From contig NC_088297.1 in NCBI RefSeq assembly GCF_032854445.1, positions 23,759,127 through 23,823,126 of the forward strand: a DNA stretch of 64,000 bases. The letters are read 5' to 3'. Below the pieces are notes generated by a model. That model had not been told where the DNA came from, made no database searches, and was given only the letters and a program-made list of their open reading frames with translations. This document shows positions 33,593 to 44,317 of the stretch, piece by piece. Position numbers and translations under genes: made by a program. This stretch comes from Liolophura sinensis. Its lineage: Eukaryota > Mollusca > Polyplacophora > Chitonida > Chitonidae. Position 1 is the stretch's first letter, and every line of letters starts with the position of its first letter.

Positions 33593-33955
33593 GAGTGAGT
33601 GCTTGGCGTTTAACGTTGTACTTAACAATTTTTCAGTCATTTGACGACCAAGGAGTCCTTAGAGTGCATGTAATGTGGCTCTTTGTTGCAGGACGGATTT
33701 CCACCTCTCTTTTATCTAGTGCTGCTTCACTGAGAAGCCTTAACTGCTTCACTGAAGGCAAGTAAGCCGCCCCGCCTGAGCCATTACAATGATATGGGCC
33801 AACCAGTTGTTGCACTATCCCCTGCATGCTGAATGCTGAAAACGACAAAGTTGCAACTTCCACTTTTAATTTCTTAGGTGTGACTCCACCAAGGATTGAA
33901 CCTGGATCTGCTGCTTCTCGAACCGGATGCTCTACCAACTATGCCATCGAGGCCA
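33593..33955 (-). mobile_element. SINE family 1, full length
   Basis: Begins GAGTGAGTGAGTGCTTGGCG and ends at a tRNA-like head when read on the minus strand: box A-like GGCATAGTTGGTAGAGC and box B-like GGTTCAATCC. The orientation is therefore minus, with pol III promoter boxes at the high-coordinate end. Confidence 0.88.
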
Positions 33956-35845
33956 GTCATGTACACTGGTAATTGTGACGCAATAAAGGAAAGAACAAAT
34001 GAGCTCACAGCTTTTGACAGTCTTGATACAGGAGCAGAGGAGTTTTCACGAGTTCCCCATTAGATGGACGACAACAACCATCCAGGATGACGGGGAAAAA
34101 CAAAAACTGATACACAAACATCATCACAAAAATGATAAGGCACCTCTTACATGTGAAAACAATCCCTCTGATCTTGTTTCAATATGAATGTATGGTACAT
34201 ATGGAAGAGCTTTAAAAGATGAAAAGGAGTTAGAATATATGTAGATGGGCGATGACAACCATGCTGGATACTGCAGAGAAACACAATGTAAACCTAATCA
34301 TGCCCTCAACAACGACAAGGCACTGACCAAGTTTCAAATCAATTCATTTCAAACTATGTATGCACATGTTCGTAGTCCTGAGAATGGGTAAGTCATAGGC
34401 AGATGAATGAGAAATTAATAATATCAGATGGCCGACAGTCGCCATATTGGATGACAGAAAGCATATTAAAGGATCACCTAAGGATAGAGAGAAAGACAGC
34501 AACATTTTCCATGTCCCTATTCAGACAATTAAATTGTACATTCAGGGGACAAAAATGTACGGAGATCACACATTTTGTAGAGAATACATATATATATGCA
34601 TGAGTACATATGCAAGATTACTATACATCTACACATGGTAATTACATGTATATATACATGTCCATTTATGTTGCAAATTTTCCCAGGCACACTCCAGTCC
34701 TGAAGACAGACACCAGAGAAGATTCAACAAGAGAGAATATGTAAAACGGATTTTGTCCCATCAACACCCCCACCAATTTCACCCTGCTATGCTGATTTTG
34801 GCCGAGGGAGGGTATAATGCAATAAGCTTGTGACCCCCAGACTTGTAAAATCTGTGTCTTATTCCGTGACATGCTTGAAGAGCACAGGGCTGCATGGTGA
34901 GAGTTTACTACTGTTTATGTCTGCATGTACAGTCTGTCACAGAAGAACATGTACTCAAGCTAAAAGCTCAAATTGATTTTCCTTCCGTCTCTTGACAACA
35001 CTGGTTCAGTAACACTCCTGGGCAAAAGCTTTCAGGGCAGACACTAATTGGAGGAGACTCCAAGTGGAAACTAAATAAGCCCTGACTGCTGGCTGTCTGT
35101 GGAGTGATACATGGAAATTGGCTTTGGGTGTCGGACCACCATTACCCCTCAAGCTGGGTTGGTCATTACCTCCCTCCCTGTGTGGTACTAAGCCATACAT
35201 GTAATTATGCCTGGAATCTTATGCCTAGTCAGACTGACCTAAAGACAGGTGCTTGGTCCACAGAATACAACCAGACATCTAGTGTATTAATGTCCTCTCA
35301 CTCGTCCCGTACATACTGTAATTGTTCAACCTTTTCGCATGTTTGCAAGGTGTTTTTTCACTTGAAGGTAATATTCTGTGTTGAGTGATATAATTACACT
35401 TTTTGTGAAGCCGTGAAATTGGAAAATTCAATCAATGGATATTTGTGTCCAAAATCAAATCAAAATTGTGCATAAATTGTTCTTTCACATGCGAAATGTT
35501 GAGAAATTAGGGTACTTGCACGTTATTTATTTAGATCGTATTTTATGCCATATTAAAGATTTACATCATACATATTATCGTATCTAATAAATTCTACATT
35601 GGCTAGAATAACTTAAAGCTTTAGCCAAAGTAGCAGGAACTGTAACTTGTGATTAATGAGGTCACAGGTTCAAATCCAGCATCTGTTTTGGTTTTTTACT
35701 ACACCTTCTAGGACACAAAAAATGCCTTACATGAAATGACAATAAGCACTTGACCACGCATGTCTTCCACCACTATGGTGAGCAGATCTGTTCGTCACAA
35801 ATGAGGAAGTTTGTCAGAAACTTGCCAGGTACCAGGCGGTGTTAG
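33956..35845. other. intergenic DNA
   Basis: No gene supported. A weak duplication links about 34,058-34,150 with 34,245-34,330 (GATGGACGACAACAACCAT / GATGGGCGATGACAACCAT). A possible decayed tRNA-like stretch with box B-like GGTTCAAATCC is at about 35,669. A SINE family 2 tail relic is at about 35,524-35,560. Confidence 0.4.
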
Positions 35846-36068
35846 ATTGGATTTATTTGATTGCCGCTTTACGCCACTCAAGAATATTTCACTCATATGA
35901 CAGTGGCCAGCATTATGGTGGGAGAAAACCGAGCAGAGCTCTGAATGTAAGGAGGTTGGAAAGGAGGCCAGAATGAGATGGACATGAACCCAAAGCAACT
36001 GCATTGGTGGGAAGTTCCCAGATCATTGCGCTGTGCTAGCGTGTTAACTCCCTCAGCCACAGGGGCCC
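35846..36068 (-). mobile_element. SINE family 2, near full length with tRNA-like head
   Basis: Tail ATTTATTTGATTGCCGCTTT, body AGCATTATGGTGGGAG, and on the minus strand a head beginning GGGGCCCCTGTGGCTGAGGG then AGTTAACACGC, which resembles the 5' part of tRNA-Leu. Confidence 0.8.
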
Positions 36069-36204
36069 CAGGTAGCTTTAGATAACTATCCCACCCAAAA
36101 ACCCTTACCGAATACCAAAATCCAGTACATGTTCATGATACTACATGTTAGTTAGAGGGTTTGGACACTTTTTCCTACCCAAAAATCAAGAACGGCTGTG
36201 GCTG

Positions 36205-37090
36205 ATACGCAGAATATACATTGGGGGACTTTTACAGGTCAACATGCCTCAAACAGAATATACATTGGGGGACTTTTACAGGTCAACACCTCAAACAGAA
36301 TATACATTGGGGGACTTTTACAGGTCAACACACCTCAAACAGAATATACATTGGGGGACTTTTACAGGTCAACACACCTCAAACAGAATATACATTGGGG
36401 GCTTTTACAGGTCAACACACCTCAAACAGAATATACATTGGGGGACTTTTACAGGTCAACACACCTCAAACAGAATATACATTGGGGGACTTTTACAGGT
36501 GAACACAACTGAAACAGAATATACATTGGGGGACTTTTACAGGTCAACACAACTCAAACAGAATATACATTGCGAGACTTCAACAGGTCAACACATGTCA
36601 AACAGAATATACATTGGGGGACTTTTACAGGTCAACACCTCAAACAGAATATACATTGCGGGACTTTTACAGGTCAACACGCCTCAAACAAAATATACAT
36701 TGGGGGACTTTTACAGGTAAACACGCTTCAAACAGAATATACATTGGGGGACTTTTACAGGTCAACACAACTCAAACAGAATATACAATGCGGGACTTTA
36801 ACAGGTCAACACACCTCAAACAGAATATACATTGGGGGACTTTTACAGGTCAACACACCTCAAACAGAATATACATTGGGGGACTTTTACAGGTCAACAC
36901 ACCTCAAACAGAATATACAATGCGGGACTTTTACAGGTGAACACACCTTAGACAGAATATACATTGCAGGACTTTTACAGGTGAACACAACTCAAACAGA
37001 ATATACATTGGGGGACTTTTACAGGTCAACACAACTCAAACAGAACATACATTGTGGGACTTCTACAGGTCAACACAACTCAAAATTTCT
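36205..37090. repeat. 44-bp minisatellite array
   Basis: About 20 copies of a 44-bp unit (CCTCAAACAGAATATACATT, GGGGGACTTTTACAGGTCAA, CACA). Units with TGCGGGACTT recur. Confidence 0.95.
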
Positions 37091-37734
37091 CCAATATTCT
37101 CCTGACACTTTCTCCTGACATAGGAACTAATACTCTATTTAACAACAAACCAAAATGATCCTAATACGACTCCAAATTATGCGTTTACACTTTACACTAT
37201 ATAAATAGCAAGCCATGACAAACTAAACACGACATCAACAAAGCATACAAACCAGCCCATTGTCAGGTCCTAGTCTAGCGGTGTTGTTACCAGCATGATG
37301 TGCTCTTGTCAGGTTCTAGTCTAGTGGTAGTGTTAACAGCATGATGTGCTCCTGTTTCAATTAACCAGGAAGTTTCTGCGCTATCATGTACAATATATAT
37401 TTTATAATAGAAAGCAGTGACTCATCCATGTGGTTTAACTGTTTATTGGTTTAAGGATTTCATCTTGAAAACTTGATTTTAAACAAGCTGCTCTCTGTGT
37501 TAGATTGAAAATTATCAAATGAACTTCTTAAAAAAAGAACAATCAAATTAAATAAGTAAAGAAGAGTAGTATAATACTTGGAACTTAATAAACTACATTG
37601 GTTGGACTGGCTAGTGTCAGGGCTTCACAAAAAATGTCATATTATCAGTCAACAAAGAATAATGCCAAGAGAATATGCTGGAACAAACACCTCTCAAACA
37701 TGCCAAAAGGTTGAAGAATTACCGTACATGAAGA
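37091..37734. other. spacer with a dispersed repeat copy
   Basis: 37,583-37,730 (CTACATTGGTTGGACTGGCT ... GGTTGAAGAATTAC) matches 40,478-40,612 and part of 27,833-27,915, a dispersed family of about 135 bp. A short duplicated motif (CAGGTCCTAGTCTAGCGGT / CAGGTTCTAGTCTAGTGGT) is at about 37,264 and 37,310. Confidence 0.55.
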
Positions 37735-38680
37735 ACACACCACACACAAACAGTATGTACATGGTCATGTCAGGCATGGACAGTACAGTACTACTTTACA
37801 CTCTGACCACAAAATACAGTACATGAAGTACACACCGCACACAAACAGTATGTACAAGGTCATGTCAGGCATGGACAGTACAGTACTACTTTACACTCTG
37901 ACCACAATACACAGTATATAAAGTACACACCGCACACAAACAGTATGTACAAGGTCATGTCAGGCATGGACAGTACAGTACTACTTTACACTCTGACCAC
38001 AATATACAGTATATAAAGTACACACCGCACACAAACAGTACGTACAAGGTCATGTCAGGCATGGACAGTACAGTACTACTTTACACTCTGACCACAATAT
38101 ACAGTATATAAAGTACACACCGCACACAAACAGTACGTACAAGGTCATGTCAGGCATGGACAGTACAGTACTACTTTACACTCTGACCACAAAATACAGT
38201 ACATGATGTACACACCGCACACAAACAGTATGTACAAGGTCATGTCAGGCATGGACAGTACAGTACTACTTTACACTCTGACCACAATATACAGTATATA
38301 AAGTACACACCGCACACAAACAATACGTACAAGGTCATGTCAGGCATGGACAGTAGAGTACTACTTTACACTCTGACCACAATATACAGTATATAAAGTA
38401 CACACCGCACACAAACAGTATATACATGGTCATGTTAGGCATGGACAGTAGAGTACTACTTTACACTCTGACCACAATATACAGTACATGAAGTACACAC
38501 CCCAAACAAACAGTATGTACATGGTCATGTCAGGCATGCACAGTACAGTACTACTTTACACTCTGACCACAATATACATTATACAAAGTACACACCGCAC
38601 ACAAACAGTATGTACATGGTCATGTCAGGCATGGACAGTGGAGTACTACTTTACACTCTGACCACAATACACAGAGCACA
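37735..38680. repeat. 95-bp minisatellite array
   Basis: Ten copies of a 95-bp unit (CAGTATGTACAAGGTCATGT, CAGGCATGGACAGTACAGTA, CTACTTTACACTCTGACCAC...). Copies start for example at 37,751 and 37,846. Confidence 0.95.
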
Positions 38681-41132
38681 TACACTATATATATATGCTA
38701 TACAGAGGTTAAAATAAGCTCGTACAGGTTACGCATCGGTTGCCGACATACTAAATGTGAAGAACAATTATCCATAAAAATAAATAAATATATTTTAAAA
38801 ATCTGCTACAAGATGGCAACCATGAATTTCGCGCATTCTTGTATCACTGGCATTGACTGAAACAACCTCCAAAGACAGAAGAGTTCCCCGTGTTATCAGG
38901 GCAACATTCACGATTTACTTGTCAAGATGGCAAAAATCAGCGAGACAAAGACTGTTTAATGATTCGAATATGTCATTAACACATAATACCAACGATGTCA
39001 ACACATGGCGAAATGGTCACAATGAAAACACTCAAATCGTGGAATTTCCATGGTGACGTTATTTATGACTTGAATAAGAAGAATAATTCTCAGAACATAT
39101 CGCCAACATCTGCCCAGAAGCCAGGCTTGGAATTACATGGTAAAGTATTGAGGCACATCAAATCAGGGTCACCACTAGTCCATCTAGATGGGCTCAGAGT
39201 GGTAATTTAAAACTCTAACATTTATCGTATTTCATGATACAGTCCTTTGACGCCTCTCAAACTAATCGCCGCGCACAGATCTCCGAAATTCAACTCGATC
39301 TGAGACAGATTTCAGTGAAGTCTGCAACAATGGCCTGAAAGCCTCCAGCAGTAAAAACATAACTTCTTTTTTATGCCGTTCAGGATTGAATTACGAAGGT
39401 TGAAGTTGTTTTTGCAGATGGCAATCAAAATATAATACTTCTCTCCATGATTTCAATGTCAAAGCTTATTTGCATTTCAAACCCAGAAGTAGGTCACGCG
39501 ACACTTCAAAATGGCTGTAGATGGCGAGGTTCTCGGTACTATCACAGTTCCAGCAGTCACTGTGACCACCAAGAAACAAGTTAATTAGTTTCACAGGTGA
39601 GGTTAGTAAATTAAGATACTATAATTATACAACAATGCCGACAGAAACACTTCCGTAAAAATAACACTTAAGTTTAATCGTGAACACATATTATTATGAA
39701 CAAATGAACACTTTTACTTTGTTTTGGACAAAGAATAGGCCAACTTATCTAACAATGAGAAAAAAACAAACAGCATATTTTTTTATAAGAGTTTTTTTGC
39801 ATTGTCAGTGAAAGTTGAAGTAAATAATCAAGTCATGTATGTCCACAAAATAAAAAAAAAGAAACATTGCACAAAGGGAGAAGTTGTTTCAAAATTTTGT
39901 GGGATTTCACATCTGGACAGGGAGCACAGGTTTGAATGTAAACAGCAGTGGTGAATTACAATAAGGAATACAAAATATCACGAACAGGTTTGTGATTGTG
40001 ATCAGAGACTGGCAATAAACTTTTGCTTTCCTATTTGGCTGCACGGACGACAACGCGTGGTAACCTTTTTCTGTAAATGGGTTCCCAACTACCAGGAAGT
40101 GGTAACCTGCACATGGGTTAGCATAACCGAACATTGTAGAGAACATTGTCATGAATGTTGATTAATAGTGACTTCAATAATACCTGTGTTTAGTTCACCT
40201 GCTGAATTGAGATGATTCAACTGCAACCATCAACATTTTCTTCATTTCATTTTCATTGTAAAAAATGTAGGGAATGTATTCAGCCTGAGCATCCTGTCAG
40301 GGCATTCAAACCAGGTATCCTATTACAATAACGAGAGTGTCACTGGGTCACTGATATATGATTCCTATATACATGTTCACACATACACATGTACACATAT
40401 ACATACCCTAATTCCTACACCTTCCTGCATATGAATAATTAACTTTTGGCACAATTTATAATTAGATTTTTGAGGTAAAACTACATTGGTTGGAATGGAT
40501 AATTTTAGGCCTTCCCAAAAAGTATAATTTTATCAATCTACATAAAATAATGTCTTCAGAAAATGCTTGAATGAACAAATTGGAAACAAGCGAAAATCTT
40601 GAAGAATTACACGTACATGTATCTGGTTGGGGATGGAGCTGTCATTAGTATGGTAACAATACAACAGCTGTATCACTGTACTCGAGTTAACTTAAACCGA
40701 CAGTCCCAGATAACTTCCCACATCAAGATCCATATAAACACTTTGTGATGTTCTTACATCAGACCTAGAAATAATGTCTAAGTTGGTGCTGAACATAATG
40801 GCAAATCTTCCAGGTTTATAATGTAGTACTCACATTTAATCATCAAAAAGTTTTTGTCCAAGATATGAAACATTTGGCCCCTGTCAAAACACTACATGAC
40901 ACAAGACACTGTCCTAGTTGCCCTGCTTATTTCCAGGCTTGTTGATGGATGTACATGTACAATGTTCATAGGTATATACATAAATGTGTACCATATCAAA
41001 TTTTTCTCCTCGCTGTTAATTATTTTCATTTTATAAAGTCCACCTTACAAACTGGCAAATCACAAAATACAAGACTCGCATATTTAAATCACCTTCATAT
41101 CATATGATGCTATCAAAATTGCTCCTGACCTG
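38681..41132. other. intergenic or intronic DNA
   Basis: No gene is assigned. 39,512-39,589 is a short ATG-initiated frame of 25 codons in a more mixed-composition stretch and could be a first exon, but no partner exon was found. 40,478-40,612 is the third copy of the dispersed repeat of about 135 bp. Confidence 0.35.
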
Positions 41133-42402
41133 CTGGGCTCGAAATTAGCGCTGGTCCGGTAGTCCGAGGCCAGTGGATTTTCTGTTGGACCAGTTGAGTT
41201 TGCGAAACACTGGTCCGACGGGCCAGTAGAAAATACAACCACTTCCAGGGATAAGCCTTTGTCTTATTTAGAAATCGGGACGTGAAAGTTTTTTTCCATA
41301 CATCGGCGGCATAAATGTCGCTCATACATGGAGTGCGGTTTGCTGAAAAACAGCAGTCGCCTTGTCAGATGATTACGGGTTTCTGTTCCACACTGATTGC
41401 AGTTTGGTACACGGAAACACCCGAATAGTCTAAGAAGAGTTCCGGTCGACATCATTATGAAAAGGAAGTTTGAAATGCTGAAACCTACGAGCGATGTATT
41501 GGGCGTGTCGGAGAGGTGATCTGATCGGAAGGTGAGCACAGTCTATAAGAAACAGCCTCTCTCATAGCACGTATATTGTATCATGTACACACGCCCTGTA
41601 TAAATTATCGATCTGTTTGTCTCTAACCGCAGCAATAAATCGACTACAACGTCGCAACGTGGCGATACTTAGACGGAGCCTCCTTAAAAGAAAGCAAGAT
41701 TAACTGACGATCAATTAAGTAGACTAATGTAGCACAAATGTTGTGTGTTGTGACTGTGCATATTTAGGGTGAAAATAAAGGCATCCATTAACTGACATTT
41801 AGTGACTGACCAGTCACCATAAGGTTATCCAATTAAACCTGAATGACCAGCAGCTCACTGTCTGCTGTCATAACTGAAGTATTGCGCTTACAGTTACTGC
41901 TAATACATTAGCGCTTGTTATGGATTTCTCATTGTTTTAATTAATCAAAGCAAAACAATTGCTTTGCTGATCAGGAAAAATCAACAACATGTATTACTGG
42001 ATCTTTCAAGAATTTTTCAAGTGACACATTTTGCCTGGTTGTGATTCATTTACACACCTTTTATGGCCAGTTTAAGAATTTTTGTGTAAAGTTTGATTAT
42101 CATCAAAAGAGTCACTTTAAGGTTTCTCCATTGTATATACCAAAGATGAGACTTAAGATGAACTACAGTACTTATGAGCTCATGTAATTTGTAAATGTAA
42201 ACTTAGGAATTATTTTGTTTTAAGCAAGACCCAATGATTCGTTTCCAAAGAATGACCTGTTTTAGTAAAGTGCTTGTTATGGCAGTATCAAGCATGTCCT
42301 GTTCATTCTGTCTTGACCAATAAACTTATGGTCAGACCAGGAGAACTCTGAGAATACTAGTCCTGCTGGCCAGTTAGACTTTCTGCTTAAATTCTAGCCC
42401 TG
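41133..42402. mobile_element. candidate non-autonomous DNA transposon, 1.27 kb
   Basis: Ends CTGGGCTCGAAATTA (41,133-41,147) and the complement of CAGGGCTAGAATTTA (42,388-42,402) match at 12 of 15 positions. Just inside both ends are repeated CTGGTCC, GGACCAG and CTGGCCAG words. A target duplication is not visible. It resembles hAT-type termini only loosely. Confidence 0.4.
41264..41455 (-). CDS. small zinc-ribbon-like open frame, unknown
   Basis: 63 codons from an ATG-ATG start. Cys13, then C19-x2-C22 and C49-x2-C52, form a CxxC-x26-CxxC pattern like a zinc ribbon. It lies inside the candidate inverted-repeat element. It may be an exon or chance; no family recognised. Confidence 0.25.
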   Translation of the reverse strand: MMSTGTLLRLFGCFRVPNCNQCGTETRNHLTRRLLFFSKPHSMYERHLCRRCMEKNFHVPISK

Positions 42403-43592
42403 ACTTGTGTCAGTTTCAGGACTCACAAGTGATCCCCAACTTATAGATAGCCAGAGGGTGAGTAATGTCAGTAAACAAACAACAATATAAAAGCCAGTTG
42501 TTCGGCTAACAAGGAAGCAACAAAGAGTGATTTTGAAAGGAGTCCTTCATTAGGTCAAGTTCAATAAATTATTGAAATGATTTTATTGCCCACGGAATGA
42601 CTGTGATACACAGTATACCTTGTCAGACGATGTTCAAAAATCTTCTTTCACACGAGCTAAAATTGTTTACATCTACTTGTTAACTGTTTATTTTAGCGAA
42701 CTCTGGGTCCTCTGATTTATACAGTGTACCACGACTTCTGCAATTTAGAAGTAAGTGTTTCTTTTTTTTTTGATTCATTGAACACTCGTGTAGTTACATG
42801 CAAGTTAATACCCTGGCAACCAAAAGTGAAGACAGAAAGTTCCCATGGTAGTACTAGTAGATGTAGTGATAAGGAAGTTTTTTGCCAAGGACCTGAGGGC
42901 TGTCTGTATATATGTAATATGAAGTTTTAACATTTAACACACTTAATACAACATTCACGTGACTGCATCAAAAAAGTCATACGCTTAAGTGAGTGAGTGC
43001 TTGGGGTTTAACATCGTACTCAACAATTTTTCAGTCATATGAGTGAGTGAGTGAGTGCTTGGGGTTTAACGTTGTACTTTTATACGCTTAACTGCTGCAC
43101 TACAAACTCTGTGTACAGTGATACATTCACACGTACATATATACAAGTAAAGAAATTCAGATTTATATGCCTGGGCCATGGGATACTGATAGTTTCAACC
43201 ATGCATTTCCATAATCATCAGTTACAACTGAAAAAGTATAAGTTTATATATAACTCCTGTATCTCCACAACATGGACCCTTGCAAAAAATATGCCGTATA
43301 TTCATCTAGTGATAATTTTAGTACAGTAGAACGAAACAAAAGTAAAATGGCAAGAAATTCAGTTTGAAAATACATGCCCAGTGACAATCGAAAGTCAGAT
43401 GTGAAACTTGTAGATGAGTAGCCCCAAAAAGCAGTCTACTATTAGGCTATTACTATTTATGCCTACCAAATAAAATAATTAAAAGAGTTCAACGTTCGGA
43501 ATACAAAGATCAATCATAAATTCAAAAGAACCATACGTTTCAAAATTTTACAACAGTAAAACAACTGACAATTCCAAACAGAAAAAGCATAC
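42403..43592. other. non-coding stretch with truncated SINEs
   Basis: Includes the SINE family 1 pieces at 42,988-43,081. 42,698-42,751 is a 54-nt open segment with good AG/GTAAGT borders that I could not link to a gene. Confidence 0.35.
42988..43081 (-). mobile_element. two truncated SINE family 1 copies within one target duplication
   Basis: Two consecutive GAGTGAGTGCTTGGGGTTTA starts (42,990 and 43,047), the first cut after TTTTTCAGTCATAT. The pair is flanked by ATACGCTTA at 42,979-42,987 and 43,082-43,090, so it entered as one unit or by repeated use of one site. Confidence 0.75.
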
Positions 43593-43740
43593 CTATAACC
43601 ATGGAGATGGGGCTGGCATCCAGGCCATCGTTTTCACTTTCAGTAGGATCCCCGCGTACGTTGTTGTTGTTCTTAGTCTTGTCATTTACATTTCGTATAC
43701 AAAAATGACTCTTTCGCACCGGCAGAGATCGCTTTATCAT
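43593..43740 (-). CDS. probable first coding exon of an unidentified minus-strand gene (partial)
   Basis: From ATG at 43,740-43,738 the frame runs 49 codons, basic at first (MIKRSLPVRK) then acidic/Asn-rich, to a GTATGC donor after SPISMVI (43,593). It leaves one base for the next exon. The region is more GC-balanced than its surroundings and faces the FAM8A1 start. No downstream exon was located and I do not recognise the protein. The frame is also open upstream without an ATG to about 43,863. Confidence 0.35.
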
Positions 43741-43863
43741 CTGGGCGCGTAACCTACTATCAACATCTCTCCCCAGCCGTGTCAGTGTCAGAGAAAAGAG
43801 GTGAATCCTTCCAAAATGTATGGCAACAACCGAAAAATCTGTCTTTTCCGCCTCTCTCGGCAA

Positions 43864-44317
43864 GAAAGATGGCCACCGATTAGCCTAACATAGCAGCCCC
43901 ATTAAATTAAAATGCGAGCCATAAAAATGACGACCTGGGAAGTAATCCCGAAAAACTGATTATTCTCGTGGTTGTCGACAAGGAAGGGGCGTGTGGAGAG
44001 AACTGAATGAGCAGAGCTGGGCTGCCAAGTTTTCTGTGCGAAATTTTAATGCACAAAATCAAGTTCTGCATGAAGAAGTGTACTATTTCGGGTCAGTTCA
44101 TGACGAATAGCTTCCCTTGAAAAATTCCACGCGTCCTACCACTAGGGGTCAGCACTTGAGGCTCTTACCGTGTGGGTTTCTTCGCTGACAAATGCGGAAT
44201 ATGTCCGAGTAGACGAATGTTCTGTGCAACTTTCGTGATATTTACCTTCGATCTTATTTAGACGTTTTGTGCAGTTTTTCTTGCTACGTGTGCTACTAGT
44301 TTATTGTCTCAATCAAC
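43864..44317. promoter_or_regulatory. putative bidirectional promoter region
   Basis: About 450-580 bp between the divergent start codons of the unknown minus-strand exon and FAM8A1. It has more CpG than the flanks and no TATA box seen, as for housekeeping promoters. Confidence 0.4.

Noticed and set aside
33900-33955. tRNA gene at the SINE end
   Set aside because: Box A- and B-like parts belong to the SINE family 1 head, repeated in other copies, and do not fold as a full tRNA.
35640-35700. tRNA gene
   Set aside because: Only a box B-like GGTTCAAATCC with a poor box A-like part; no cloverleaf could be drawn. Probably a SINE relic.
39512-39589. First exon with a 25-codon ATG frame
   Set aside because: Stops at once and no convincing donor or downstream exon was found.
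42698-42751. Orphan 54-nt exon with good splice borders on the plus strand
   Set aside because: No partner exons or recognisable peptide; such borders arise by chance in AT-rich DNA.
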